This document shows positions 34,736 to 43,852 of a stretch of DNA of 64,000 bases, in pieces. The DNA comes from Fenollaria massiliensis (GTDB lineage Bacteria > Bacillota > Clostridia > Tissierellales > Peptoniphilaceae), in contig NZ_HG326227.1 of the NCBI RefSeq assembly GCF_000312505.2, positions 124,001 to 188,000 on the forward strand. The letters are read 5' to 3'. The translations under genes were made by a program, and so were the position numbers. Under the pieces are notes generated by a model, which was not told where the DNA came from, ran no database searches, and saw only the letters and a program-made list of their open reading frames with translations. Each line of letters starts with the position of its first letter. The first letter of the stretch is position 1.

Positions 34736-35191
34736 ATGTCATTGAATGACACACATAGTTTATCACATACTAAATGGAATTGCAAATACCACATAGTGTT
34801 TGCACCCAAGTATAGAAGGAAAGAATTTTTTGGAGATAAAAGACTTGAAATAGGACAAATTTTAAGAGAATTATGTAGTTGGAAAGAAGTTAATATAATA
34901 GAAGCAGAAGTTTGCCCAGATCATGTACACATGTTGGTAGAAATACCACCCAAATTAGCAGTATCAAGCTTCATGGGATTCTTAAAAGGAAAAAGCAGTA
35001 TAATGATTTATGAAAAATGGGGCAATTTAAAATATAAGTACAGAGGACGTCAATTTTGGTGTAGAGGTTATTATGTAGATACAGCAGGAAAAAATACAAA
35101 AATCATACAAGAGTATATACAAAATCAATTGAAACAAGACCAGCTTAGTGAACAGCTGACATTTGATACAATAGACCCTTTTAAAGGGTAG
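34736..35191 (+). CDS. tnpA: IS200/IS605-family transposase TnpA
   Basis: A 151-aa Y1 HUH transposase that cuts and joins single-stranded DNA. The metal motif is HVH (residues 63-65) in CPDHVHMLVEIPP, and the catalytic tyrosine is Tyr127 in QEYIQNQ. N-terminal HTKWNCKYHIVFAPKYRRKEFF and the WCRGYYVDTAG segment are family-typical. It appears intact and so possibly active. Its ribosome site AGGGAGG is buried in a leader hairpin. Confidence 0.95.
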   Translation: MSLNDTHSLSHTKWNCKYHIVFAPKYRRKEFFGDKRLEIGQILRELCSWKEVNIIEAEVCPDHVHMLVEIPPKLAVSSFMGFLKGKSSIMIYEKWGNLKYKYRGRQFWCRGYYVDTAGKNTKIIQEYIQNQLKQDQLSEQLTFDTIDPFKG

Positions 35192-35250
35192 CTAGTATAA
35201 TTTGCAAGTGACAGATTAACCAACGTCCTTGAGGCGTGGCTAGTAATACA

Positions 35251-35294
35251 GGCCCTTTGGGCCGCATGAGAAAAACCCCCGGCTAGGCCGGGGG
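35251..35294 (+). repeat. IS200 right-end hairpins
   Basis: Two stems lie here: GGCCC-TTT-GGGCC near 35251-35263 and CCCCCGGC-TAG-GCCGGGGG at 35276-35294. The second mirrors the left-end hairpin. Confidence 0.7.
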
Positions 35295-35632
35295 ATATTT
35301 ATTGTGTTTATAAAATATTTTCTTGGGTATATATAGGTCGAAGAAAAGAAATTTTGGTAAATTGTTTCATTTGAACATATAAAATAATTAAGTTTATTAA
35401 AAGAATTTTATCTCAAACGCTCTTAGTATTACAAATTCTTATACCTGAGAAAAAATTTAAGATTGCTTGACAAATATTTATATATATAATATAATATGAA
35501 TACAATTGAATATAAACATATACATATTACGGGCCAATCATATTACATAAAGAATTTTATTATCACATACATATACATATAAAAATAAAATAGGGATTTT
35601 TTATTTTTGTATGATTTTATAAAAGGGGGATT
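35295..35632 (+). other. Intergenic region before iscS with promoter and long AT-rich leader
   Basis: No gene is seen. A consensus promoter (35467-35495) is followed by a leader of about 130 nt. The leader carries CATATACATAT twice (35517-35527 and 35570-35580). No Rrf2/IscR gene is next to it. Confidence 0.5.
35467..35495 (+). promoter_or_regulatory. Sigma-A promoter of iscS-iscU
   Basis: TTGACA at 35467-35472 and TATAAT at 35490-35495 have an ideal 17-nt spacer. Confidence 0.8.
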
Positions 35633-36823
35633 ATGATGGGCTTTATTTATTTGGATAATGCTGCAACAACAAGAGTTAGAAAAGAAGTTATAGATGCTAT
35701 GCTACCATATTATGGAGAAAAGTACTTCAACGCATCAAGTCTTTACTCATTAGCAACTGATGTAAAGAAGGATGTGGTAGAGGCAAGAGAAAAGATTGCA
35801 TCATACTTTAACTGCAAGGCAGATGAAATATATTTTACAAGCTGTGGCTCAGAATCAGACAACTGGGCTTTAAAGGGATGTGCTTTTAAGTACAAGGACA
35901 AAGGTAGACACATAATTACAACAAAGATTGAGCACCCAGCTATACTTAACACATGCAAATTCCTTGAAAAGGAAGGTTTTGAAATAACATACCTAAGCGT
36001 TGATTCAGACGGTTTTATTGATCTTAAAGAGCTTGAAAACGCTATAAGAGAAGATACTATACTTATTAGTATAATGTTTGCAAATAATGAGATAGGAACT
36101 ATTGAGCCAATCAAAGAAGCGGCTGCTATAGCTCATAAGCACAATGTTTTCTTCCATACAGACGCTGTTCAAGCAGTTGGTAATGTTAGGATAGACGTTC
36201 AAGACTTAGGTGTTGACATGATGAGTTTATCAGGACATAAACTTTATGGACCAAAGGGCATAGGTGCTTTATACATCAGAAAAGGTGTTAATATTGACAA
36301 TTTAATTCATGGTGGTGGACAAGAAAGAAAGAGAAGAGCGGGAACTGAAAACACTGCTGAAATCATCGGTCTTGCAAAAGCTATAGAATTATTATATGAC
36401 AATTTTGATAAGCACAATAATTATCTAAGAGATAAAAGAGATAGATTAGTTAAAGAAATTATGGAAAAAATTCCATATACACTATATAACGGAAGCAAGG
36501 ACGAAAGCAAGAGATTACCAGGAAACGCTTCATTCTGCTTTAAGTACGTTGAAGGCGAAGCTCTTCTACTAATGCTTGACGCAGCTGGCATAGCTGGCTC
36601 AACAGGTTCTGCGTGTGCATCAGGTTCACTTGATCCATCACATGTATTACTTGCTATAGGCTTACCACACGAAATTGCTCACGGTTCTTTAAGATTAACA
36701 TTCTCAGAAGAAATCACTGATGAAGATGTAGACTACGTTGTAGATAGTCTTGTAAAGATTATAGAAAGATTAAGACAAATGTCTCCTCTATATGATGAGG
36801 CTATTGCGAAAGGAGAAATATAA
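35633..36823 (+). CDS. iscS: Cysteine desulfurase IscS/NifS
   Basis: A PLP enzyme that takes sulfur from cysteine for Fe-S clusters and thiolated tRNAs. The N-terminal YLDNAATTRVR, the H-D pair in FFHTDAVQAVG, the PLP lysine in SGHKLYGPKG and the catalytic Cys in TGSACASGSLDPSHVL (long-loop, IscS/NifS type) are all present. The length of 396 aa is normal. AGGGGG precedes two adjacent ATGs. Its stop overlaps the iscU start by 1 nt. Confidence 0.94.
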   Translation: MMGFIYLDNAATTRVRKEVIDAMLPYYGEKYFNASSLYSLATDVKKDVVEAREKIASYFNCKADEIYFTSCGSESDNWALKGCAFKYKDKGRHIITTKIEHPAILNTCKFLEKEGFEITYLSVDSDGFIDLKELENAIREDTILISIMFANNEIGTIEPIKEAAAIAHKHNVFFHTDAVQAVGNVRIDVQDLGVDMMSLSGHKLYGPKGIGALYIRKGVNIDNLIHGGGQERKRRAGTENTAEIIGLAKAIELLYDNFDKHNNYLRDKRDRLVKEIMEKIPYTLYNGSKDESKRLPGNASFCFKYVEGEALLLMLDAAGIAGSTGSACASGSLDPSHVLLAIGLPHEIAHGSLRLTFSEEITDEDVDYVVDSLVKIIERLRQMSPLYDEAIAKGEI

Positions 36824-37272
36824 TGTTATATTCTGAAAAAGTTATGGATCACTTCATGCATCCAAGAAATGTAGGAGAGATGGAAAACCCAAGTGGTGTT
36901 GGCGAAGTTGGTAATGCAAAGTGCGGCGACATCATGAGGATGTACCTTAAGATAGACGAAAACGATATAATTACAGATGTTAAGTTTAAGACTTATGGCT
37001 GCGGTACAGCTATCGCATCATCATCAATGGCTACAGAACTTATTAAAGGAAAGTCAATAAATGATGCTATAAACCTATCTAACAAGGAAGTTGCTGAAAA
37101 TTTGGATGGACTACCACCAATTAAGATGCACTGCTCAGTACTTGCTGAAGAAGCTATCAAGGCAGCACTTTATGACTACCAAGAAAAGTCTGGTCACAAG
37201 GTAAAAGGTCTTGAAAATTACGAACCACCAAAAGATGATTTACATGACCACGAGCATGTAGAACTAGACTAA
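36823..37272 (+). CDS. iscU: Fe-S cluster scaffold IscU/NifU-like
   Basis: The scaffold on which [2Fe-2S] clusters form. Its three cluster cysteines are in NAKCGD (Cys34), YGCGTAIASSS (Cys60) and KMHCSVLAEEA (near 103), and MDHFMHPRNVG is at the N-terminus. The C-terminal tail is acidic and His-rich (DDLHDHEHVELD). Together with iscS this is a minimal two-gene ISC unit, as in other anaerobic Firmicutes, with no hscA, hscB or fdx. Confidence 0.94.
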   Translation: MLYSEKVMDHFMHPRNVGEMENPSGVGEVGNAKCGDIMRMYLKIDENDIITDVKFKTYGCGTAIASSSMATELIKGKSINDAINLSNKEVAENLDGLPPIKMHCSVLAEEAIKAALYDYQEKSGHKVKGLENYEPPKDDLHDHEHVELD

Positions 37273-37276
37273 AAAG

Positions 37277-38485
37277 ATGAACTTATTAACAAGTACAAGT
37301 AACGAGAACATTATTAGTTTGATAAATCAAGGAGGAGCCTTAAATGGTATCCTCCTTGGTTTGCAAATAATAATATTAGCTTTGGGCATATATTATCTTA
37401 TTAATATAGGTAACAGACACGTTGAAGACGGCGAAAGACTTATATTTTCTAAAACTGTAATCATAAAATTTATTATAGCAGTTTTGGCGGTGCTTTTCTT
37501 CATATACATATACAAGAGCTTCCTTATGGTAAGAACGGTAACACTATCTATACTAGTTGCGGCAATGCTTGCGTACTTTTTAAACCCTATGGTGAAAAGC
37601 GTGCGTAAAAGACTTAAGATTTCGGAGACTCTTGCGATTTTAACTGTTTTTCTAATAGTTGTTCTTATATTTTTAATCTTAGGATTCACAGTATTTCCTA
37701 AGACTATTTCTGATATCAAAAATCTGTTAATTAAATTCCCAGAGTATTATGAACAAACGCTTAAATCAATCAATGAATTTTTAAGTCAATATGAAATTCT
37801 TAAAGGAATAAATCTTGATAATAAGCTTATAGTTGATAATTTATCAAAAATTTATAAAACACAAACAGCCAACGCGGGCAATTTTTTACTTGCTTCTGCT
37901 AAGAATGTTATGAGTTTTGTATTTTCTTTGGTGCTAACACCAATATTTGCTTTTTACTTTTTAAAGGACAAGGAGCAAATAAAGAATAGATTCAAAGGAC
38001 TTTTACCAGAATCTAAAAAAGAGAGATTACTAAGACTATTCTCAAACATTCATGATGATATGACTAAGTATGTCATTGGCAAAATTAAGATGGCGATTTT
38101 CGTAGGGTTTGCAACATTTATAATGCTTCTTATCTTAGGGGTTGAATTTTCTTTTGTTATAGGTATAATTACTTGTGTTGCTGACATAATTCCTTATGTC
38201 GGACCACTTATGGGTTTAGTGCCAGCCTTTGTTTTTGGTTTTATAGAAAGTCCAATAAAAGCACTTTGGATACTTATTATGTATTTATTCCTTCAATGGG
38301 TAGAAAATAACATAGTCGGACCAAAGATATTATCAGAAGAAACTGGCTTTCATCCAATAGTTGTTTTATTCCTTTTAGTATTAGGAGCGTCACTATTCGG
38401 ATTTTTAGGTATGATACTAGCTGTACCTATTGCACTTGTTATAAAAACGGTGTATAATGAGTATATTGTAAATAAAAATAATTAG
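37277..38485 (+). CDS. AI-2E family (PerM-like) transporter
   Basis: A 402-aa polytopic membrane protein with about seven or eight membrane segments and a soluble helical stretch between about residues 145 and 210. The family motif PFVGP-like region is seen as DIIPYVGPLMGLVPAFVFG, and the segment GFHPIVVLFLLVLGASLFG is near the end. Members export AI-2 or act as Na+/H+ antiporters; the substrate here is unknown. It starts 4 nt after iscU. Confidence 0.85.
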   Translation: MNLLTSTSNENIISLINQGGALNGILLGLQIIILALGIYYLINIGNRHVEDGERLIFSKTVIIKFIIAVLAVLFFIYIYKSFLMVRTVTLSILVAAMLAYFLNPMVKSVRKRLKISETLAILTVFLIVVLIFLILGFTVFPKTISDIKNLLIKFPEYYEQTLKSINEFLSQYEILKGINLDNKLIVDNLSKIYKTQTANAGNFLLASAKNVMSFVFSLVLTPIFAFYFLKDKEQIKNRFKGLLPESKKERLLRLFSNIHDDMTKYVIGKIKMAIFVGFATFIMLLILGVEFSFVIGIITCVADIIPYVGPLMGLVPAFVFGFIESPIKALWILIMYLFLQWVENNIVGPKILSEETGFHPIVVLFLLVLGASLFGFLGMILAVPIALVIKTVYNEYIVNKNN

Positions 38486-38495
38486 AGGTGTATAT

Positions 38496-41129
38496 ATGAA
38501 AAATTTATCTTTAGACCAAATAAGAGATGAATATTTAAATTTCTTTAAAAATCAAGACCACTTAGCTGAAAAAAGTTTTTCGCTAATACCAAAGGATGAT
38601 AAATCATTATTATTAATAGGTGCTGGTATGGCACCACTTAAAAAGTTCTTTACAGGCGAATTAAGTGCTCCATCGAAGAGAATGACTACTTGCCAAAAGT
38701 GTATCAGAACTGGCGATATCGACAATGTTGGTAAAACTGATAGACACGGAACTTTCTTTGAAATGCTTGGAAACTTCTCTTTTGGAGATTATTTCAAAAA
38801 AGAAGCAATTCATTGGGCGTGGACTTTACTTACAGAAAAATTTGAAATAGAACCTGAAAAGCTATGGATCACAGTATTTAAGGATGACGACGAAGCCTTT
38901 GATTTATGGGTAAAAGAAGGCCAAGATCCAAAGAGATTAGTAAGACTTGGCAAAGAAGACAACTTCTGGGAGCTAGAGACAGGTCCATCAGGTCCATGTA
39001 CTGAAATTTTCTACGATAGAGGAGAAAGCTACGGCACATTAAAAAACTTTGATGATGGAGTAGAAAACGAAAGACTTATAGAAGTTTGGAACCTTGTATT
39101 TACTCAATTTGATAGAAAATCAAAAGATGAGTATGAACCGTTAAGCCATCCTAATATAGATACTGGAATGGGCCTTGAAAGAATGGCATGTGTTATGCAA
39201 GGCGTTCACTCAATCTTCGATATTAAAGAAATTAGAAGCATTATTGAAGAGATTGAAAGACTTTCAAATAAAAAATATAAAGAAAATGAAAAAGATGACA
39301 TATCTATAAGAATAATCGCTGACCACGTAAGAAGCATGACATTTATGGTTTCAGACGGCATTATACCATCAAACGAGTCAAGAGGTTATGTACTTAGAAA
39401 GATAATTAGGCGTGCGATCAGACACGGTAAGCTTCTTGGCATAGACAGACCATTCTTAGCTGATCTTGTTCAAAAAGTTATCGATGGCTGGTCATATCAC
39501 TATACAGAACTTGCTCAAAATAAAGATACTATAATCAAGATTATAAGCGCTGAAGAAGCTAAATTTGAAGAAACTATCAATCAAGGTATGAACATACTAA
39601 ACTCATACATTGATGAGCTTAAAAAAGAAGGAAAGAAGAGTCTTTCTGGCGAAAAAGCTTTCATTCTATATGATACTTATGGCTTCCCATTTGATATAAC
39701 TAAGGAAATTCTTGAAGAAAATGGAATTTCAGTAGATGAAGACGAGTTCAATAAGAACATGCAAGAGCAAAAGCTTAGAGCAAAAGAAAATGCTCATATA
39801 GAAGACTCTGGCTGGAATAGTGACCTAAATCTTGACATTTATGAAAATTATAAGAATGAATTTATCGGCTATGAATTCAATGTTAATGATGATGCTAAGG
39901 TAAACGCTATAGTTAAGGATAAAAATCTTGTTGACTCAATCAAGGAAGGCGACAAAGCCATAGTTATACTTGATAAAACACCTTTCTACGGTCAATCAGG
40001 TGGACAAGTTGGTGACGTCGGTACGCTTAAAAATGATAAGGCTACTTTAAGGGTAATCGATACAAAGAAGACTAAGACTGGACTTGTGCTTCACGAAGTT
40101 GAAGTAGAAAAAGGTGAGCTAAAAACTGGCGATAAGCTAGACGCTGAGATTGATTACAAGCTTAGACAAGATACACGCAAGAACCATACAGCAACCCACC
40201 TACTACACAAAGCTTTAAAGATGGTTCTAGGCACTCATGTTAATCAAGCAGGCTCCTTAGTTAGCCCAACAAGACTTAGATTTGACTTTACACACTTCCA
40301 AGCAATGACTGCTGAAGAAATAAAACAAGTTGAAAACATTGTTAATGAAAGCATTTTTGATGCTATAGACGTTGACACATCAGTAGTTAGTTTAGAAGAA
40401 TCTAAAAAGATGGGCGCAACAGGTCTATTTGAAGACAAATACGGAGATTTAGTAAGAGTAGTTAAAGTTGGCGATTTCTCAATGGAATTATGCGGTGGTA
40501 CTCACGTTAAAAATACTTCCGAAGTAGGAATATTTAAGATAGTTCAAGAAACTGGTATAGCAGCAGGTGTTAGGAGAATCGAAGCTTTAACAGGCAGAAA
40601 CACATATAAATACTTAAATGATAACGAGGCTGAACTAGATAAGCTTAGTGAAACATTTAAAACTAATAAAGATGACCTTATTAATAAGGCTGAACAAACA
40701 ATTAGCGATTTAAAAGATAGAGAAAAACAAATAAAAGATTTAAAGAACAAGATACAAAATGCAGAGCTTAAAAATCTTGATAGTGAAGTGAAAAATATTA
40801 ACGGTATCAATTATATAATTAGTGTGATTGATGCTGGCAACATGAACGAATTAAGACAAGCAGGCGACAAGCTTAAAGACAAAGTTAAATCAGGTATAGT
40901 TATGGTAGCAGCTGACATTGGTGGTAAAACATCATTTATAATTACACTTACAAAAGATATTGTAAGCAAGGTAGTTACAGCAAACATCTTGATGAAAAAC
41001 ATCGCTCCATTACTAGATGCTAAGGGCGGCGGAAGAGATGACATGGCTCAAGCTGGTGGAGGCAACTCAGATAGGCTTAAAGATTTTGAAATAAAAGCTG
41101 AAGAAAAATTAAAAGAGATATTAGGCTAA
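38496..41129 (+). CDS. alaS: Alanyl-tRNA synthetase
   Basis: AlaRS charges tRNA-Ala and edits Ser/Gly mischarging. The class II catalytic core is at the N-terminus (MTTCQKCIRTGDIDNVGKTDRHGTFFEMLGNFSFGDYF). The editing domain has TATHLLHKAL and CGGTHV zinc residues, and the C-Ala domain ends GGGRDDMAQAGG. The length of 877 aa is normal. No T-box leader is present (only 10 nt from the previous gene). It heads the conserved alaS-ireB-ruvX group. Confidence 0.96.
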   Translation: MKNLSLDQIRDEYLNFFKNQDHLAEKSFSLIPKDDKSLLLIGAGMAPLKKFFTGELSAPSKRMTTCQKCIRTGDIDNVGKTDRHGTFFEMLGNFSFGDYFKKEAIHWAWTLLTEKFEIEPEKLWITVFKDDDEAFDLWVKEGQDPKRLVRLGKEDNFWELETGPSGPCTEIFYDRGESYGTLKNFDDGVENERLIEVWNLVFTQFDRKSKDEYEPLSHPNIDTGMGLERMACVMQGVHSIFDIKEIRSIIEEIERLSNKKYKENEKDDISIRIIADHVRSMTFMVSDGIIPSNESRGYVLRKIIRRAIRHGKLLGIDRPFLADLVQKVIDGWSYHYTELAQNKDTIIKIISAEEAKFEETINQGMNILNSYIDELKKEGKKSLSGEKAFILYDTYGFPFDITKEILEENGISVDEDEFNKNMQEQKLRAKENAHIEDSGWNSDLNLDIYENYKNEFIGYEFNVNDDAKVNAIVKDKNLVDSIKEGDKAIVILDKTPFYGQSGGQVGDVGTLKNDKATLRVIDTKKTKTGLVLHEVEVEKGELKTGDKLDAEIDYKLRQDTRKNHTATHLLHKALKMVLGTHVNQAGSLVSPTRLRFDFTHFQAMTAEEIKQVENIVNESIFDAIDVDTSVVSLEESKKMGATGLFEDKYGDLVRVVKVGDFSMELCGGTHVKNTSEVGIFKIVQETGIAAGVRRIEALTGRNTYKYLNDNEAELDKLSETFKTNKDDLINKAEQTISDLKDREKQIKDLKNKIQNAELKNLDSEVKNINGINYIISVIDAGNMNELRQAGDKLKDKVKSGIVMVAADIGGKTSFIITLTKDIVSKVVTANILMKNIAPLLDAKGGGRDDMAQAGGGNSDRLKDFEIKAEEKLKEILG

Positions 41130-41148
41130 TTATTATAAGAAATAATCA

Positions 41149-41177
41149 TTGAAGACTTCGCTCTTTTATGATATACT
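41149..41177 (+). promoter_or_regulatory. Sigma-A promoter of ireB-ruvX
   Basis: TTGAAG at 41149-41154 and TATACT at 41172-41177 are separated by 17 nt. Confidence 0.65.
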
Positions 41178-41195
41178 ATAGGTAGAGGTGATAGT

Positions 41196-41447
41196 ATGGA
41201 TAAGAAATTTGATGAGACAATGAAATTTAATATTCAAAAGGAAACAGTTCAATCACCAAAAGAAATATTAAATAAAGTTTGTGAAGCTCTAGAAGCTAAA
41301 GGATACAATCCTATCAACCAAATTATAGGATATATCTTATCAGGCGATCCGACATATATAACAAGCTACAACGATGCGAGATCGATGATTATACAAATGG
41401 AAAGAGATGAGCTTTTGGAGGCAATACTCGTTGATTATTTGAAATGA
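41196..41447 (+). CDS. ireB: IreB family regulatory phosphoprotein (UPF0297)
   Basis: An 83-aa protein of the IreB/YrzL family, a target of the PASTA kinase IreK in Enterococcus and a regulator of envelope stress. The family core NPINQIIGYILSGDPTYITSYNDAR is present. An AGAGGTGAT site precedes the ATG. It is typically found between alaS and ruvX, as here. Confidence 0.93.
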   Translation: MDKKFDETMKFNIQKETVQSPKEILNKVCEALEAKGYNPINQIIGYILSGDPTYITSYNDARSMIIQMERDELLEAILVDYLK

Positions 41448-41449
41448 TT

Positions 41450-41478
41450 AATAGGGGCTTATAACCCCTATTATTTTT
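41450..41478 (+). terminator. Hairpin between ireB and ruvX
   Basis: An 8-bp stem (AATAGGGG at 41450-41457, CCCCTATT at 41465-41472) is followed by ATTTTT. It could act as a partial terminator that lowers ruvX expression relative to ireB. Confidence 0.55.
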
Positions 41479-41488
41479 AGGTGAAATT

Positions 41489-41920
41489 ATGGAAAGAATT
41501 TTAGCTTTAGATGTTGGCGATAAAACAGTTGGTCTTGCGATTTCAGATGAATTGCAAATCATTGTCACAACACTAAACACAATTTTTAGAACTTCAAAAT
41601 TAGAAGATAGAGACAAATTAAAGGAAATCATTGAACAGTACGGCGTAAAAACTTTAGTTGTTGGTCTTCCTAAGAACATGGATGGAAGCCTTGGACCACA
41701 AGCAAAAAAAGTTAAAAAGTACATGGATTTTATGAGAAAAAACATAGAAGATATTGAAATTGTCTATGTTGATGAGAGACTAACTACTGTTAGTGCGACA
41801 AGAGTTTTAATTGATACGAATGTGCGCAGAGAAAACAGAAAAAAGTATGTTGACTCAATCGCTGCGAATTATATTTTGAGAACATATTTAGATATGCAAA
41901 GGGGAAAAAATGGAGAATAA
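41489..41920 (+). CDS. ruvX: Holliday junction resolvase-like protein RuvX (YqgF)
   Basis: An RNase H-fold nuclease implicated in 16S rRNA 5' maturation and recombination. The motifs LALDVGDKTVGLAISDE, LVVGLPKNMDG and YVDERLTTVSATRVL carry the acidic active site. The length of 143 aa is normal. It overlaps the next gene by 11 nt. Confidence 0.92.
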   Translation: MERILALDVGDKTVGLAISDELQIIVTTLNTIFRTSKLEDRDKLKEIIEQYGVKTLVVGLPKNMDGSLGPQAKKVKKYMDFMRKNIEDIEIVYVDERLTTVSATRVLIDTNVRRENRKKYVDSIAANYILRTYLDMQRGKNGE

Positions 41921-42149
41921 AATATTGCTTCATGACGATAACGGAAAAGAGATAGAATTTATCGTAGAAGCTACATTTGAGATAGATACTGAAAAGTATA
42001 TAGTAATGTATGAAACAGAAGAAGATGAAGACTACTATATAATGAAGTATACTGAAGATGAAGAAGGAAATTTAGTATTCATAGGCTTAGACGATGAGGA
42101 GCTAAGAGAAGCTCAAGAAGCCTTTGAAGAATTAGATAAAACAAATTAA
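41910..42149 (+). CDS. DUF1292 family protein
   Basis: A 79-aa, extremely acidic protein (YETEEDEDYYIMKYTEDEEG then LDDEELREAQEAFEEL). DUF1292 genes follow ruvX in most Firmicutes. The function is unknown. It overlaps ruvX and is 15 nt from the RNase J gene. Confidence 0.88.
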   Translation: MENKILLHDDNGKEIEFIVEATFEIDTEKYIVMYETEEDEDYYIMKYTEDEEGNLVFIGLDDEELREAQEAFEELDKTN

Positions 42150-42164
42150 TAAAAGGAGGAAAAG

Positions 42165-43826
42165 ATGTTAAAGAGTAACAAACTAAGGATCATCCCACTG
42201 GGTGGCCTTAATGAGATCGGAAAGAACATTACTCTTATTGAATGTGATAACGATATAGTTATATGCGATTGCGGTATGACATTTCCAGAGGACGAGATGC
42301 TGGGCGTGGATATCGTAATTCCAGATATCACATATTTAGAAAAAAATAAAGAGAGAATTAAAGGTATAGTCTTAACACATGGTCACGAGGACCACATAGG
42401 AGCTATACCATACGTCTTAAAGAAGATAAATGTACCTATTTATGGTACTAGACTAACTTTAGGACTACTAGAAAATAAATTAAAGGAACACAATTTAAAA
42501 CCAAAGATGCACGTTGTGAACTTTAATGATAAGGTTAGATTAGGCAAAATTGTTGTTGAATTTATCAGACAATGTCATAGTATACCTGACTCAGCAGCAC
42601 TAGCATTTCACACACCTGCAGGCGTTATAGTTCATACAGGTGACTTTAAGATTGACTTTACACCAATTATGGGTGGGGTGAACGATTTAAACAGATTCGC
42701 TGAGCTTGGCGATAAAGGCGTTCTTTGCTTATTAGCAGAGAGTACAAACGTTGAAAGAAAGGGCTATACTCTAAGTGAAAGAGTAGTTGGCGAGACATTT
42801 AGAACCATTTTCCACGAGTATACTGAGAATAGAATCATAGTTGCGACATTTGCATCAAATATACAAAGAATACAACAAATTATTGAAGCAGCTGAAAAAC
42901 ATGGCAGAAAGATAGTTTTATCAGGAAGATCCATGATAAACAACGTTAATGTTGCTAAAGATTTAGGCTACTTAAGAGTTAAAGACTCAAGTCTTATTGA
43001 TATAAATAAGATGAATAAGTATGATGACAGAGAGCTTTGCATAATAACAACAGGATCTCAAGGCGAGCCAATGAGTGCACTTACAAGGATTGCTTATAAC
43101 GAGCACAGAAAAATTCAGCTTACACCAAATGATTTAATCATACTTTCAGCTCATCCAATACCAGGCAATGAAAATGCCATTTCAAAGGTCATTAACAAGC
43201 TTATAGAGCTTGATGCAAAAGTTATATACGAATCACTTGGCGAAATACACGTATCAGGACACGCATGTCAAGAAGAGCTTAAGCTTATACATTCACTTAT
43301 TAAGCCGAGATATTTCATACCAGTTCACGGTGAACAAAGACATCTTAAGATACACGCGTCCCTTGCTGAGAGCATGGGCATGAATCCTAAGAATATCTTC
43401 ATTATGAAAAACGGTGAAGTGCTTGAACTTGACAAGAGAAAGGCAGAAATAGTTGATGAAGTCACTTCAGGCAATGTTTTGGTCGATGGCCTTGGCGTTG
43501 GTGACGTTGGTAACATCGTTTTAAGAGATAGAAAACACTTATCTGAAGACGGCTTGATCATAGTTGTCTTGACACTAAGTAAAGAAGACGGCTCAACTAT
43601 AGCTGGCCCGGACATCATATCAAGAGGCTTTGTCTATGTTAGAGAAGCAGATGATCTGATGGAAGAAGCAAAGAAAAAAGTTATCCTTGCTATAGAAGAT
43701 TGCCAAAGAAGACATATATCAGACTGGTCAAGCATTAAAAATGCCATCAGAGACAGTTTGAAAAAGTATATATATCAAACAATGAAGAGAAATCCTATGA
43801 TACTTCCTGTAATTATGGAGGTATAA
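42165..43826 (+). CDS. rnj: Ribonuclease J
   Basis: A metallo-beta-lactamase/beta-CASP ribonuclease with 5'-3' exo- and endonuclease activity in mRNA decay and rRNA maturation. The metal site is THGHEDHIGAIPYVL, and HTGDFKID, AESTNVERKGYTLSE and IIVATFASNIQR are beta-CASP motifs. FIPVHGEQRHLKIHASLA is near residue 385, followed by a C-terminal domain. The length of 553 aa is normal for J1/J2. GGAGG precedes the ATG. Confidence 0.95.
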   Translation: MLKSNKLRIIPLGGLNEIGKNITLIECDNDIVICDCGMTFPEDEMLGVDIVIPDITYLEKNKERIKGIVLTHGHEDHIGAIPYVLKKINVPIYGTRLTLGLLENKLKEHNLKPKMHVVNFNDKVRLGKIVVEFIRQCHSIPDSAALAFHTPAGVIVHTGDFKIDFTPIMGGVNDLNRFAELGDKGVLCLLAESTNVERKGYTLSERVVGETFRTIFHEYTENRIIVATFASNIQRIQQIIEAAEKHGRKIVLSGRSMINNVNVAKDLGYLRVKDSSLIDINKMNKYDDRELCIITTGSQGEPMSALTRIAYNEHRKIQLTPNDLIILSAHPIPGNENAISKVINKLIELDAKVIYESLGEIHVSGHACQEELKLIHSLIKPRYFIPVHGEQRHLKIHASLAESMGMNPKNIFIMKNGEVLELDKRKAEIVDEVTSGNVLVDGLGVGDVGNIVLRDRKHLSEDGLIIVVLTLSKEDGSTIAGPDIISRGFVYVREADDLMEEAKKKVILAIEDCQRRHISDWSSIKNAIRDSLKKYIYQTMKRNPMILPVIMEV

Positions 43827-43852
43827 TTATAAAATTTTACTCGGGAGGAATT

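Larger units (their letters stand above)
34605..35294 (+). mobile_element. IS200-type insertion sequence, apparently complete, tnpA only
   Basis: A single tyrosine (HUH) transposase gene is flanked by sub-terminal hairpins at both ends. The left one has arms AACCCCCAGT and ACTGGGGGTT with a TAG loop (34605-34627), and the right one has arms CCCCCGGC and GCCGGGGG, also with a TAG loop (35276-35294). There are no terminal inverted repeats or target duplications, as expected for IS200/IS605 elements that move as single strands. No tnpB is present. It is inserted in the gap between the tdh terminator and the iscS promoter, so no gene is broken. Outer limits are approximate. Confidence 0.8.

Noticed and set aside
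38486-38495. Possible T-box leaders before alaS, valS or hisS
   Set aside because: Gaps to the preceding genes are too short for any T-box.
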